Positions 45,975-55,491 are shown, counted from the stretch's first letter. The stretch is 64,000 nt of DNA from Mucilaginibacter saanensis (GCF_014200575.1 NZ_JACHBZ010000006.1:1-64000), one strand, 5' to 3'. A program made the numbers and translations. The notes: a model not told the origin generated them from the sequence alone.

Positions 45975-47594
45975 ATGAAAACGAATCATAAATTTAATAT
46001 ATACCGCAATTGTAATCCGTATCTGATTGCACTTTGCCTGTTAACTATAGTAGGGTTAAACAGCTGTACAAAAAACTTTGAAAAGTATAATACAGATCAA
46101 ACCGGTATTGCCGATAAAGACCTCAAGGTACCAACCCTGTTTGTTCCGATTGAACAGCAGATATTTCAAAATTATCAGGTTGCTCAAAATCTGAATGCTG
46201 ATGCTTACGCAGGCTATTCAACCCCTCCACAGGGCTTTGGCAGAACATTGTATAACATGAACTACGTTTTTGTTGACGGTTGGAACCAAACTGCATTTAA
46301 CCAGATCTATACCAAAATCATTGGCCCAATTAAAAATAAATTGGCAGTGTTGGGGGTTAAATCCACTTTGCCTGACTTTTGGGCAATAGCTTTGTTATTG
46401 CAAGTTGAGGCTATTGATAGGGTAACCGATAAGTTTGGTCCTGCACCTTACAGCAAAGTAGGTTCATCTTTAATATCTATTCCTTATGATGATCAGCAAA
46501 GTATATATCAGCAAATGTTTTTGCAGTTGGATACAGCTTCATCAAACCTGCAGGCTTTTATAGCAGCCAATCCGGGCGCAACGCCTTTTGCAAAATCTGA
46601 TGTGGTTTATGGAGGCGATTATACCAAGTGGCTGAAATTGGCTAATTCATTAAGATTGCGGTTGGCTATGCATATTGCAAAGGTTGATCCGGCAACTGCT
46701 AAAGTACAGGGCGAAAAAGCCTTGAGTGCATCAGGAGGCTTGCTTTCAGCAGTTGCTGATGATGCAGCCATTGCCGGAAGCGGACAGAACGACTATTTCG
46801 TAATAACGAAAAGCTATACCGATAATTGCATGAGTGCATCCATACAGTCATATATGGTAGGCTATAAGGATCCACGTATTTCTAAATACTTTTTACCTAT
46901 TGATCCTACCTTTACTTTTCCGGGAGCAAGTCATGCCGGACAATATATAGGTATCCGTATTGGGGCTGATATACCGGCTAAACCAGCTTATTCCGGTTAT
47001 TCAGTATATAACTATAACGATACATTTACAGCTTCTGCACCTGAGTTGTTTATGACAGCTGCAGAAGTTTGGTTCCTGAAAGCAGAAGCTGCACTAAGGA
47101 ACTGGACTGGCGCAGGTGATGCGCAGACTAACTATGAAACCGGGATACAAACTTCTATGGCGCAGTATGGTGTTTCTTCAGGCGCCGCCGCTTTTATTGC
47201 CGACGGAACCAGTACACCAATAGCTTATACAGATCCTCAAAATGCGACTAATAATTCACCTGCATTATCGGCCATCACCATTAAATGGGATGCATCTGCC
47301 GGCAACGAAGCTAAATTGGAGCGTATCATTACTCAAAAATGGCTGGCCATGTTCCCTGAAGGTCAGGAAGCCTGGACAGAATTTCGCCGCACAGGTTACC
47401 CTAAATTGTTCCCTGTTGTAAATAACAACAGCAACGGTACAATTGATACCAAAATACAGGTGCGTCGTTTGCCTTATCCGTTAAGCGAGGGTACAACAAA
47501 TGCTGCCGGTTTACAAGGTGGTATTAAACTGTTGAACGGTCCTGACAATGGTGGTACCCGTTTATGGTGGGATGTTGATAAAGCAAATTTTTAA
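45975..47594 (+). CDS. SusD/RagB-family nutrient-binding outer-membrane lipoprotein
   Basis: A 539-residue surface lipoprotein, the substrate-binding lid of the preceding SusC channel. The lipobox is NSC (about residue 31, GLNSCTKNFEKY). The helical TPR-like architecture and the motifs EAIDRVTDKFGPAPYSK and WLKLANSLRLRLAM place it in the SusD-like group related to PF12771 rather than classical starch SusD. Its operon ends with a terminator hairpin 48 bp after the stop. Confidence 0.94.
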   Translation: MKTNHKFNIYRNCNPYLIALCLLTIVGLNSCTKNFEKYNTDQTGIADKDLKVPTLFVPIEQQIFQNYQVAQNLNADAYAGYSTPPQGFGRTLYNMNYVFVDGWNQTAFNQIYTKIIGPIKNKLAVLGVKSTLPDFWAIALLLQVEAIDRVTDKFGPAPYSKVGSSLISIPYDDQQSIYQQMFLQLDTASSNLQAFIAANPGATPFAKSDVVYGGDYTKWLKLANSLRLRLAMHIAKVDPATAKVQGEKALSASGGLLSAVADDAAIAGSGQNDYFVITKSYTDNCMSASIQSYMVGYKDPRISKYFLPIDPTFTFPGASHAGQYIGIRIGADIPAKPAYSGYSVYNYNDTFTASAPELFMTAAEVWFLKAEAALRNWTGAGDAQTNYETGIQTSMAQYGVSSGAAAFIADGTSTPIAYTDPQNATNNSPALSAITIKWDASAGNEAKLERIITQKWLAMFPEGQEAWTEFRRTGYPKLFPVVNNNSNGTIDTKIQVRRLPYPLSEGTTNAAGLQGGIKLLNGPDNGGTRLWWDVDKANF

Positions 47595-47641
47595 TAAAGT
47601 AAATATATCAGTGTAGTTATACACAGGGATACTTATCAAAC

Positions 47642-47670
47642 AAAAACGGCGCCATATAGGCGCCGTTTTT
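47642..47670 (+). terminator. Terminator of the SusCD operon
   Basis: A perfect 12-bp stem (AAAAACGGCGCC with GGCGCCGTTTTT) with a 5-base loop, ending in a T-run. Confidence 0.93.
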
Positions 47671-47728
47671 GTTTAAGATCAATAAGTAATATCAACAAAA
47701 AACGATGTTGCAAGGCAGTCCCAATCTC

Positions 47729-47936
47729 CTTGCTTATCAAAGTTCTCTCCCCTGGAGAGGATTTAGGTGAGGTTCTAATCACCTTGCTTATCAAAGTCCT
47801 CTCCTCTGGAGAGGATTTAGGTGAGGTTCTGACCATCTTGCTTATCAAAGTCCTCTCCCTTGGAGAGGATTTAGGTGAGGTCCCAATTACCTTGCTTATC
47901 AAAGTCCTCTCCTCTGGAGAGGATTTAGGTGAGGTT
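47729..47936. repeat. 54-bp tandem repeat array, four copies
   Basis: Copies start at 47729, 47783, 47837 and 47891, each beginning CTTGCTTATCAAAG and containing a CCTCTCC/GGAGAGG hairpin then ATTTAGGTGAGGT. Copies differ at a few positions. The array ends at the stop codon of the DeoR-type gene. Because 54 is a multiple of three, both strands read open across it, but the predicted peptides are pure repeat and I do not call genes. A single related hairpin occurs at 50604-50632. Confidence 0.85.
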
Positions 47937-48699
47937 AAACAATAGTAACATTAATGCCCTTATCCTCTAATAGTTTTACCAGAGCCGGAGCTATACCGCT
48001 ATCTGTTATAATATGTTGTATTTGATCAAGCGTGCAAATTTTGCCCAGGCCGCGTTTTCCAAATTTCGAACTATCGGCTAAAACAATGGTGATTTGTGCG
48101 GCGTCAATCATTTTTTGATTTAAATGGGCTTCCATCAGGCTGGTGGTAGTAAGACCCATTTCTAGGTCAATGCCGTCAACCCCCAAAAATAAAATACTGC
48201 ATGACACATCCTTCAAAATCTGTTCGGCGTATGGCCCCATTACAGAGGATGAATTTTGACGCAATTGCCCGCCCAGTTGTAAAACCTCCACATTTTGATG
48301 GCTTGAAAGTTCCAGCGCCACATTCAGGGCCGATGTAATTACCGTTAAGTGTTTCTGCGGATTAATGGAGCGGGCCAGCGCTACCATCGTCGTTCCGGAG
48401 GCAATTATAATAGAATCATTGTTACCTATCATGGTTGCGGCAACTTTAGCTATTTTGTTTTTTTCGTCGGCATTCAACTTTTCTTTTTCCGATACCGGTT
48501 TGTCGCTGGTATAGGGGTTGGTTTTTGAACCGCCGCCGTGGGTTCTGAAAAGCAGGTTCTTATCTTCCAGTAGTTTCAAATCCTTTCGGATGGTTACCTC
48601 AGATACTTTCATTTGTGTGCTCAGTTCCTGTACATTAACATGCCCCGTATCCTGTAATTTTTTCAGAATTAGCTGATGTCTTTCTGTTATACTCTTCAT
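47935..48699 (-). CDS. DeoR/GlpR-family transcriptional regulator
   Basis: A 254-residue repressor (start MKSITERHQ at 48699, the family's usual N-terminus; an upstream ATG adds 14 poor residues). The winged HTH is HVNVQELSTQMKVSEVTIRKDL with the following LLFRTHGG wing. The C-terminal DeoR sensor resembles ribose-5-phosphate isomerase and typically binds a phosphosugar (IIIASGTTMVALA). Divergent from glpD, it is the likely regulator of the glycerol locus, with glycerol 3-phosphate as probable effector by analogy with GlpR. Confidence 0.93.
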   Translation of the reverse strand: MKSITERHQLILKKLQDTGHVNVQELSTQMKVSEVTIRKDLKLLEDKNLLFRTHGGGSKTNPYTSDKPVSEKEKLNADEKNKIAKVAATMIGNNDSIIIASGTTMVALARSINPQKHLTVITSALNVALELSSHQNVEVLQLGGQLRQNSSSVMGPYAEQILKDVSCSILFLGVDGIDLEMGLTTTSLMEAHLNQKMIDAAQITIVLADSSKFGKRGLGKICTLDQIQHIITDSGIAPALVKLLEDKGINVTIV

Positions 48700-48792
48700 G
48701 TGTCTGCTTAATGTAGTTCCCAAAAATAGCAATAAGCTCAAAGGTTTCCTATATAAGTTGATAGTATATGTCTTATTTATACAATGTTTTTA

Positions 48793-48912
48793 TTTCGCTT
48801 TATTTCGATTTGCTAATTTGTGTAGCTGTGTTATATGAATAAATGATTGTTTAAGGTGATTTTTATTCGTTTTTTGATAATAATTAAATTATTTATATTT
48901 TGATTTGTTTCG
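48793..48912. promoter_or_regulatory. Candidate DeoR-type operators: TTTCG repeats
   Basis: TTTCG occurs at 48793-48797 and 48803-48807, exactly 10 bp apart within TATTTCG-CTT/TATTTCG-ATT, and again at 48908-48912, with a related ATTCG near 48865. GlpR/DeoR-type repressors are known to bind TTCG-containing sites. The region between the divergent regulator and glpD is very AT-rich. Confidence 0.5.
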
Positions 48913-48940
48913 TTTTGTTATTATTTAATAAATTTGAGTT

Positions 48941-48960
48941 GGCAATCGAAATTGATTGCC
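48941..48960. promoter_or_regulatory. Dyad GGCAATC-N6-GATTGCC before glpD
   Basis: A 20-bp inverted repeat with perfect 7-bp arms lies 22 bases upstream of the glpD start, a position suited to a repressor operator or 5' mRNA hairpin. Confidence 0.5.
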
Positions 48961-48982
48961 GCATAGATATAACACGAAGATC

Positions 48983-50578
48983 ATGGTTGGAACAAACAGG
49001 GATGATATTGTAAAATCTATATCTGATCCTGAAAAAATTTGGGATGTAGTTATAGTTGGGGGCGGGGCCACAGGTTTGGGTGCTGCATTGGATGCCGCCG
49101 CAAGGGGCTACAAAACGCTGCTGTTGGAGCAGGCCGATTTCGCCAAGGGCACATCAAGCCGGAGCACCAAGCTGGTGCATGGCGGGGTACGTTACCTGGC
49201 CCAGGGCGATATTGGCCTGGTACGCGAGGCTTTATATGAACGCGGTCTGCTGCTGAAAAATGCACCCCACCTGGTAAAAAACGAGTCGTTCATTATTCCA
49301 AACTATGAATGGTGGGGAGGTGCATTTTATACTATCGGACTAAGTGTGTATGACCTGCTGGCCGGTAAGCTCGGTTTTGGCCGGGCAAAGCATATCTCCA
49401 AAAAAAATGTGATCAATAAACTGCCAACCATTAATCCTGAAGGCTTGTATGGCGGTGTGGTATATCACGACGGCCAGTTTGATGATTCAAGACTGGCTAT
49501 TAACCTTGCACAAACTGCTTTAGAGCAGGGCGGTACCATACTCAATTATTTCAAGGTAGTAAGTTTAATAAAAAATGACCAGCAGAAAATTGCAGGCGTA
49601 GTTACTACCGATATAGAAACCGGTAAAACTTATCAGATCAAAGGAAAAACGGTGATTAACGCAACCGGTGTATTTGTTGATGATCTTTTACAAATGGATA
49701 AGCCCGGTAAAAAGCCCATGGTTAGGCCAAGTCAGGGCGTGCATTTGGTGCTTGACCGCTCATTTATGCCTGGCGAGGATGCACTGATGATCCCCAAAAC
49801 CGAGGATGGACGGGTGCTTTTTGCGGTGCCATGGCATGATAAATTGGTAGTTGGTACCACCGATACCCCAATTGATGAACACAGCCTGGAACCCCGTGCT
49901 TTGGAGGAGGAGATTGAATTTATTTTACGCACGGCCAAAAAATACCTTACCAAAGCGCCAACACGCAAAGATGTACTTAGCGTATTTGCCGGTCTGCGGC
50001 CGTTGGCCGCGCCCGAAAGCGGATCATCAAAAACAAAGGAGATATCGCGCAGCCATAAGTTGCTGGTTTCCGAATCGGGACTGATCACCATAACCGGCGG
50101 CAAATGGACAACCTATCGCCGGATGGGTGAGGACACCATTGATAAAGCCGCAGTAGTTGGTAACTTACCATCTAAACCAGGCGTTACCAAAAATTTGCCC
50201 ATACATGGCAGTAAACTTGATGTTGATCGTAACGATCATTTGTATGTTTATGGCAGCGATGAGGATGCATTGCTCGCCCTGATTAAAGAGAACAACGAAT
50301 GGGGCAATAAGCTGCATCCGGATATGTCGTACCTGCAGGCCGAAGTAATATGGGGAGTAAGGTATGAAATGGCCCGCAATGTGGAGGATATTCTGGCGCG
50401 CCGCGTAAGGGCGCTATTCCTGAATGCACGTGCCGCTATTGACATGGCGCCGCTTGTGGCCGCCCTGCTTGCAAAAGAACTGGGCAGAGATAAAGCCTGG
50501 GAACAAATACAGGCTGAAGATTTTACACGTTTGGCCAACGGCTATCTGCTGGAGCCTTATCAAACAAAAAAAATATGA
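48983..50578 (+). CDS. glpD: Glycerol-3-phosphate dehydrogenase, FAD-dependent
   Basis: A 531-residue membrane-associated flavoprotein (ATG at 48983; a TTG nine codons earlier is unlikely). It oxidises glycerol 3-phosphate to dihydroxyacetone phosphate and passes electrons to quinone. The FAD site is VVIVGGGATGLGAALDAAARG, and substrate and flavin motifs include GTSSRSTKLVHGGVRYLAQ and GGKWTTYRRMGEDTID. It is the first gene of the glp operon; glpK follows after 112 bp containing a small repeat. Confidence 0.97.
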   Translation: MVGTNRDDIVKSISDPEKIWDVVIVGGGATGLGAALDAAARGYKTLLLEQADFAKGTSSRSTKLVHGGVRYLAQGDIGLVREALYERGLLLKNAPHLVKNESFIIPNYEWWGGAFYTIGLSVYDLLAGKLGFGRAKHISKKNVINKLPTINPEGLYGGVVYHDGQFDDSRLAINLAQTALEQGGTILNYFKVVSLIKNDQQKIAGVVTTDIETGKTYQIKGKTVINATGVFVDDLLQMDKPGKKPMVRPSQGVHLVLDRSFMPGEDALMIPKTEDGRVLFAVPWHDKLVVGTTDTPIDEHSLEPRALEEEIEFILRTAKKYLTKAPTRKDVLSVFAGLRPLAAPESGSSKTKEISRSHKLLVSESGLITITGGKWTTYRRMGEDTIDKAAVVGNLPSKPGVTKNLPIHGSKLDVDRNDHLYVYGSDEDALLALIKENNEWGNKLHPDMSYLQAEVIWGVRYEMARNVEDILARRVRALFLNARAAIDMAPLVAALLAKELGRDKAWEQIQAEDFTRLANGYLLEPYQTKKI

Positions 50579-50603
50579 TGAACAGTGCTTCGCAACAGTT
50601 AAA

Positions 50604-50632
50604 CCCTCTCCTCTGGAGAGGGCAGGGTGAGG
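50604..50632. repeat. CCTCTCC/GGAGAGG hairpin repeat between glpD and glpK
   Basis: CCCTCTCC-TCT-GGAGAGGG followed by CAGGGTGAGG. This is a solo relative of the unit in the 54-bp array at 47729-47936. It could attenuate transcription between glpD and glpK. Confidence 0.55.
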
Positions 50633-50690
50633 CAAATAACCAATAAAATTATATAACCAATAATTTCCAAACCAAGGGAAAACATACATT

Positions 50691-52205
50691 ATGGAAGATT
50701 ACATTTTAGCTTTAGACCAGGGCACTACCAGCTCCCGGGCTATCGTATTTGATCATCATGGGCAAATAAAATCTGTTGCCCAGAAAGAGTTTACACAGAT
50801 ATTTCCGCAACCGGGTTGGGTGGAGCATGACCCTAATGAGATCTGGTCAACACAGGCAAGCGTGGCAGCAGAGGCAACCGTTAAGATGGGAATAAACGGA
50901 ACCAATCTGAAAGCCATAGGCATTACCAACCAGCGCGAAACCACTATTGTATGGGACAGGGTAACCGGCGAGCCCGTTTACAATGCCATTGTTTGGCAGG
51001 ATCGCCGAACTGCCGCTTTTTGCGATAAGTTAAAGCATGATGGGCATGAAGACCTGATCCGTTCAAAAACGGGACTGGTGATAGATGCTTATTTTTCGGC
51101 ATCAAAGATCAGGTGGATACTGGATAATGTAGCGGGTGCCCGTGAAAAAGCGGATAAAGGTGAGCTGGCATTTGGTACGGTAGATAGCTGGTTGGTATGG
51201 AAATTTACCCGCGGCCGCGTACATATTACTGATGTTACCAACGCAGGTCGTACCATGCTGTTTAATATCCGTACCCAACAGTGGGACGATGAGCTGATTG
51301 CCATTTTTGACATCCCCAAAAGCATGTTGCCTGAGGTAAAACAATCAAGCGAGATCTATGGCGAAACTGCCACCACAATTTTTGCTTCCAAAGTCCCCAT
51401 TGCCGGCATAGCCGGTGATCAGCATGCGGCACTTTTTGGGCAAATGTGTATAGAAAAAGCCATGGTTAAAAATACTTACGGAACAGGATGTTTTATGCTC
51501 ATGAATATTGGCGATGAGTTTATTGAGTCAAAAAATAACCTGTTAACCACCATAGCCTGGAAAATTGACGGTAAAATACAGTATGCCTTTGAGGGCAGTA
51601 TATTTATTGGCGGCGCAGTGGTGCAATGGCTGCGCGATGGGTTGGGTATTATCAAATCATCGGCCGAGGTAGAGCAACTGGCTTCGTCAGTAACTGATAC
51701 GCAGGGCGTGTATTTTGTGCCTGCCTTTGCGGGTCTTGGCGCACCATACTGGAGTCCTGATGTAAGGGGAACTATTGTAGGACTAAGCAGGGGCAGCACC
51801 GCCGCACACATTGCCCGGGCAGCTATTGAATCCATTGCTTTCCAAACGATGGACGTATTAAAAGCCATGGAAGCCGACAGCAATATGGAGATTAAGGAAC
51901 TAAGGGTTGATGGCGGAGCAACGGCCAATAACCTGCTGATGCAGTTTCAGTCGAACTTGTTAAATTGTAAGGTGATCAGACCTAATGTGGTTGAAACTAC
52001 AGCCCTTGGCGCAGCCTATTTGGCTGGCTTGGCGGTAGGATACTGGAAAAATGTAGAGGAGATACAAAAGCTGTGGAAATCTGAAAAAGAGTTTATCCCT
52101 GCCGGCGACGAGGAACAAATTAAGAAATCGGTACGCGGCTGGCGAAAAGCAATTCATGCAGCCCGTGCATCGGCAGAAGAACTGCCCGATTCTGAAACGG
52201 AATAA
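50691..52205 (+). CDS. glpK: Glycerol kinase
   Basis: A 504-residue FGGY-family kinase that phosphorylates glycerol to glycerol 3-phosphate. [17 protein letters not shown] is the N-terminal phosphate-binding motif. [28 protein letters not shown] and [12 protein letters not shown] are further family signatures, and [17 protein letters not shown] belongs to the ATPase core. The length is standard. It lies within the glp operon, with the facilitator gene 42 bp downstream. Confidence 0.97.
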   Translation: MEDYILALDQGTTSSRAIVFDHHGQIKSVAQKEFTQIFPQPGWVEHDPNEIWSTQASVAAEATVKMGINGTNLKAIGITNQRETTIVWDRVTGEPVYNAIVWQDRRTAAFCDKLKHDGHEDLIRSKTGLVIDAYFSASKIRWILDNVAGAREKADKGELAFGTVDSWLVWKFTRGRVHITDVTNAGRTMLFNIRTQQWDDELIAIFDIPKSMLPEVKQSSEIYGETATTIFASKVPIAGIAGDQHAALFGQMCIEKAMVKNTYGTGCFMLMNIGDEFIESKNNLLTTIAWKIDGKIQYAFEGSIFIGGAVVQWLRDGLGIIKSSAEVEQLASSVTDTQGVYFVPAFAGLGAPYWSPDVRGTIVGLSRGSTAAHIARAAIESIAFQTMDVLKAMEADSNMEIKELRVDGGATANNLLMQFQSNLLNCKVIRPNVVETTALGAAYLAGLAVGYWKNVEEIQKLWKSEKEFIPAGDEEQIKKSVRGWRKAIHAARASAEELPDSETE

Positions 52206-52247
52206 CTACTTTTAACCTACTAATTATAAACCTATAAAATTATCAGT

Positions 52248-52976
52248 ATGTCTCCATTCGTGGCCGAATTTATAGGCACTATGCTGCTTATACTTTTAGG
52301 CGATGGCGTAGTTGCCAATGTTGTTTTAAATGATACCAAAGGAAATAATAGCGGCTGGATGGTGATCACCACCGCCTGGGGCCTGGCCGTTTTTGTGGGC
52401 GTAGTGGTGGCCGGTCCGTATAGCGGCGCACACCTGAATCCTGCTGTTACCATAGGGCTGGCTGTTGCCGGCAAGTTTGCATGGGCAAGCGTGTTACCTT
52501 ATATAGTTGCCCAGATGCTGGGTGCATCGGCGGGGGCTTTCCTGGTATGGCTCATGTATTTTGACCATTTTCAACGTACAAATGATCCTGGCTCTATATT
52601 GGCGGTTTATTGCACAGGGCCCGCGGTGCGTAACTATGTATCGAATATAGCCAGCGAAATTATAGGTACTTTTGTGTTGATATTTACCATATTTTATATT
52701 TCGGGGGCGCAGATCACGCCTACAAAAACACCTGTGGGCATGGGTTCATTAGGTGCCATCCCGGTGGCTTTGCTGGTTTGGGTAATTGGGTTGGCGCTTG
52801 GCGGTACAACCGGCTATGCCATTAATCCGGCGCGTGACCTGGGGCCGCGCATTATGCATGCCATTTTGCCCATGAAAAGTAAGGGCAGCAGCGATTGGGC
52901 TTACGCATGGATACCTATTTTAGGTCCGGTGATTGGCGCCAGTGTAGCGGCATTTATTTACCTGTATCTGCAATAA
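52248..52976 (+). CDS. glpF: Glycerol facilitator (MIP/aquaglyceroporin)
   Basis: A 242-residue six-helix channel. The two pore half-helix motifs are NPA (HLNPAVTIG) and NPAR (AINPARDLGPR). N-terminal FVAEFIGTMLLILLGDG is typical. The Asp after NPAR favours a glycerol-conducting aquaglyceroporin, in agreement with the neighbouring glpK and glpD. Its stop codon is in frame with the next gene, which starts 21 bp later at a TTG. Confidence 0.96.
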   Translation: MSPFVAEFIGTMLLILLGDGVVANVVLNDTKGNNSGWMVITTAWGLAVFVGVVVAGPYSGAHLNPAVTIGLAVAGKFAWASVLPYIVAQMLGASAGAFLVWLMYFDHFQRTNDPGSILAVYCTGPAVRNYVSNIASEIIGTFVLIFTIFYISGAQITPTKTPVGMGSLGAIPVALLVWVIGLALGGTTGYAINPARDLGPRIMHAILPMKSKGSSDWAYAWIPILGPVIGASVAAFIYLYLQ

Positions 52977-52997
52977 AAACATCAAACACAGCAGCCA

Positions 52998-54332
52998 TTG
53001 TCAAATCCCGAAGCTCTTTTGCGTGTTTTAATTTGCCTGGTAGCAGGCATTGCGGTTATTGTACTGCTTACCGCTAAATTTAGGGTACATGCTTTTTTTG
53101 CATTGATTATTTCGTGTTTCCTGGTGGGGTTGGGGGTAGGGCTGCCAGTTACTGAGGTGCTCACGGTGGTTAAAGATGGTTTCGGAAATATCCTGAAATC
53201 ATTGGGTTTGCTGATTGTTTTAGGTACCACCTTAGGGGCCATTTTAGAACATACCGGCTGCACGCGGGTAATGGCAAATGCTATATTAAAGGTAGTGGGC
53301 GAAAAATACGCGTCGCTGGCCATGAGTTTAACCGGGTTTATAGTAGGGCTGCCCATTTTTTGCGATTCGGGCTATATTGTTCTTAGCGGCTTAAACAGGT
53401 CGCTTGCAAAAACTACGGGTGTTTCTTTGGTTATCATGAGCACCTCGCTTGCTACCGGCTTATATGCCGTGCATTGTATGATTCCGCCGCATCCGGGTGC
53501 GGCGGCAGCGGCAGGTATTATCGGGGTTGATTTTAGTAAATTAATGCTGACGGGCGGCCTGGTTGCTATCCCGGCCATGATAGCCGGATCTTTGTGGGCG
53601 GGTTATGCTGGTCGCAAAATTCCACAGCTGGCTGCAGACGAAGTGGTTGACATTAGTGCGGATCAATTACAGCCTTCGGTTATTAAGGCATTTTTGCCGG
53701 TAGTGGTTCCCATTTTGCTCATTGCGTTAAAATCATTTTTTGCGGTAGCCCCCGGCAATTCCAGTAAAATAATAAGCCTACTGCTTGCCGTTGGCGACCC
53801 TGTAATTGCTCTTGCTATAGGCGTATTGCTGGCTTTTAATGCCATGCAATCATGGAAAAAGGATACCGTTGCCAAATTACTACAGGATGGAGCCGAAAAG
53901 GCTGGCGGAATTTTAGTGATCATTGGTGCCGGAGGGGCTTTCGGAGCAGTTTTGGCCGCCACAAAGATCGGGACGCACTTAAGCGAGGCGCTGCCCCTGG
54001 CAAGTTTCGGGATATTTTTTCCGTTCCTGTTTACCTTTATACTTAAAACAGCACAGGGCTCATCAACGGTGGCCATTATTACAGCGGCCTCCATTATACT
54101 TCCTTTATTACATGCCCTTGGACTGGATACCGAAAAAGGGCATTTGCTTTGTGTTTTATCAATGGGAGCCGGGTCAATGATGATATCTCATGCAAATGAT
54201 GCTTACTTTTGGGTGATCACAAAATTCTCTGGTCTGGAAATGAAAACCATGTTAAAAGTATACTCTTTGGCCACCGTATGTATGGGTTTAACGGCCCTGG
54301 CTATGGTATATGTTGTTTCTTATTTACTTTAA
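52998..54332 (+). CDS. GntP-family organic-acid permease with TTG start
   Basis: A 444-residue secondary transporter of the gluconate:H+ symporter (GntP) family with about 12-14 membrane spans. Signatures include GLPIFCDSGYIVLSG, CMIPPHPGAAAAAGIIGVDF and QGSSTVAIITAAS. No ATG or GTG gives a full N-terminus: the frame opens directly after the glpF stop, so TTG at 52998 is the probable start. The gene next to it encodes a glycerate kinase, so D-glycerate is the likely substrate. Its TAA overlaps the next ATG by one base. Confidence 0.92.
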   Translation: MSNPEALLRVLICLVAGIAVIVLLTAKFRVHAFFALIISCFLVGLGVGLPVTEVLTVVKDGFGNILKSLGLLIVLGTTLGAILEHTGCTRVMANAILKVVGEKYASLAMSLTGFIVGLPIFCDSGYIVLSGLNRSLAKTTGVSLVIMSTSLATGLYAVHCMIPPHPGAAAAAGIIGVDFSKLMLTGGLVAIPAMIAGSLWAGYAGRKIPQLAADEVVDISADQLQPSVIKAFLPVVVPILLIALKSFFAVAPGNSSKIISLLLAVGDPVIALAIGVLLAFNAMQSWKKDTVAKLLQDGAEKAGGILVIIGAGGAFGAVLAATKIGTHLSEALPLASFGIFFPFLFTFILKTAQGSSTVAIITAASIILPLLHALGLDTEKGHLLCVLSMGAGSMMISHANDAYFWVITKFSGLEMKTMLKVYSLATVCMGLTALAMVYVVSYLL

Positions 54333-55480
54333 TGTTTATGCATATCCTGATAGCTCCCAATGCCTTTAAAAATAGTTTAACCGCTTATGATGCTGCGCAA
54401 GCCATTCAAAAAGGATTAACGAAAAGTACGCTGCAATGCACTACAACCTGTTTTCCGATAGCCGATGGCGGCGATGGTACCGCAGGTTTGATTATTCAGC
54501 AATTGCAGGGCAAAGTTGTGCCTGTTCAGGTTCGCGACCCATTGGGAAGGCTGATCGATGCTTCGTTTGGCTTAATCGAAAATGGTCATACTGCCGTTAT
54601 TGAAATGGCCGATGCATCGGGCTTAAGGCTTTTGGATTCAAAAGAGCTCAATCCTCTTTTGGCTACCTCTTCGGGAACCGGAAAAATGATAAGCATGGCC
54701 CTGGATAACGGGGTAAATAAAATTATTATTGCCATGGGCGGCTCCGCAACGGTGGATGGGGGTACGGGTATTTTGGCTGCGCTTGGTGCCCGGTTTTTGG
54801 ATAAGGATGGGCGGGAGTTAATCAATATGCCGCAAAGCCTACCCAACCTTGAGCGCGTGGATGTGGCGGGTTTGGATAAGCGGCTGTCCGATTGCGAGAT
54901 CATTGTGCTTTGCGATGTTGATAACAAGTTATTGGGTGCACAGGGAGCGGCGACAGTTTTTGGTCCGCAGAAAGGTGCGGATGCCGAAGCTGTTAAAATG
55001 CTGGATGAAGGGCTTGCCAGGTTTAACGAGGTTACCCTGAAAAGCACCGGTAAGGATATGGCCGGTGTTAAATACGGCGGTGCGGCTGGTGGAGCATCGG
55101 CCGGGGTGTATGCCTGGTTAAATGCCAGCCTGGTAAATGGGATTGATTATTTTCTGGAACTTACAGGATTTAATGCGGCATTAGATAAAAGTACACTGGT
55201 AATTACCGGTGAGGGCAGTATAGACCAACAGACCTTACAAGGAAAAGGGCCGTTTGGTGTGGCACGCAATGCAAAGCTCAAAGGCATACCCGTGATAGGG
55301 CTGGCCGGTAAAATTCCACCCAAACCAAACGAACAGCTGAGTAAATACTTTGATGTGTTACTGGCCATAGGTAACGAGCCCGCTGATATTAAAACCGCCA
55401 TGAGCCTTACCGGACAAAATTTAACGCGCGTATCTAAAGAAATAGCAACCCTTATTAAACTGGGGATTGCATTTGGTTAA
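54332..55480 (+). CDS. Glycerate kinase, GarK/GlxK type
   Basis: A 382-residue kinase (start ATG at 54332, TAATG overlap with the permease; Met at 54338 is an alternative). It phosphorylates D-glycerate to 2-phosphoglycerate, feeding lower glycolysis. Family motifs include HILIAPNAFKNSLTAYDAAQ, CFPIADGGDGTAGL, IAMGGSATVDGGTGILAALG and TGEGSIDQQTLQGKGPFGVA. Translational coupling to the GntP-type transporter supports uptake followed by phosphorylation of glycerate. Confidence 0.95.
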   Translation: MFMHILIAPNAFKNSLTAYDAAQAIQKGLTKSTLQCTTTCFPIADGGDGTAGLIIQQLQGKVVPVQVRDPLGRLIDASFGLIENGHTAVIEMADASGLRLLDSKELNPLLATSSGTGKMISMALDNGVNKIIIAMGGSATVDGGTGILAALGARFLDKDGRELINMPQSLPNLERVDVAGLDKRLSDCEIIVLCDVDNKLLGAQGAATVFGPQKGADAEAVKMLDEGLARFNEVTLKSTGKDMAGVKYGGAAGGASAGVYAWLNASLVNGIDYFLELTGFNAALDKSTLVITGEGSIDQQTLQGKGPFGVARNAKLKGIPVIGLAGKIPPKPNEQLSKYFDVLLAIGNEPADIKTAMSLTGQNLTRVSKEIATLIKLGIAFG

Positions 55481-55491
55481 ACAGCGTTATA

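Noticed and set aside
47729..47936. Array considered as a CRISPR
   Set aside because: Adjacent units are similar throughout with no unique spacers, and there are no cas genes.
47636..47945. Open frames of 88 and 71 residues through the 54-bp array on both strands
   Set aside because: The period is a multiple of three, so any frame without a stop in one unit stays open. The peptides are pure repeat and lack coding features.
48956..48982. TTG-initiated extension of glpD
   Set aside because: An ATG nine codons later fits better, and the extension overlaps the GGCAATC dyad.
51476..51928. 150-residue open frame antisense to glpK
   Set aside because: It lies fully within glpK, which has all its kinase motifs.
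54209..54331. Upstream extension of glycerate kinase
   Set aside because: It would overlap the permease gene by over 120 bases. The family N-terminus starts at 54332 or 54338.
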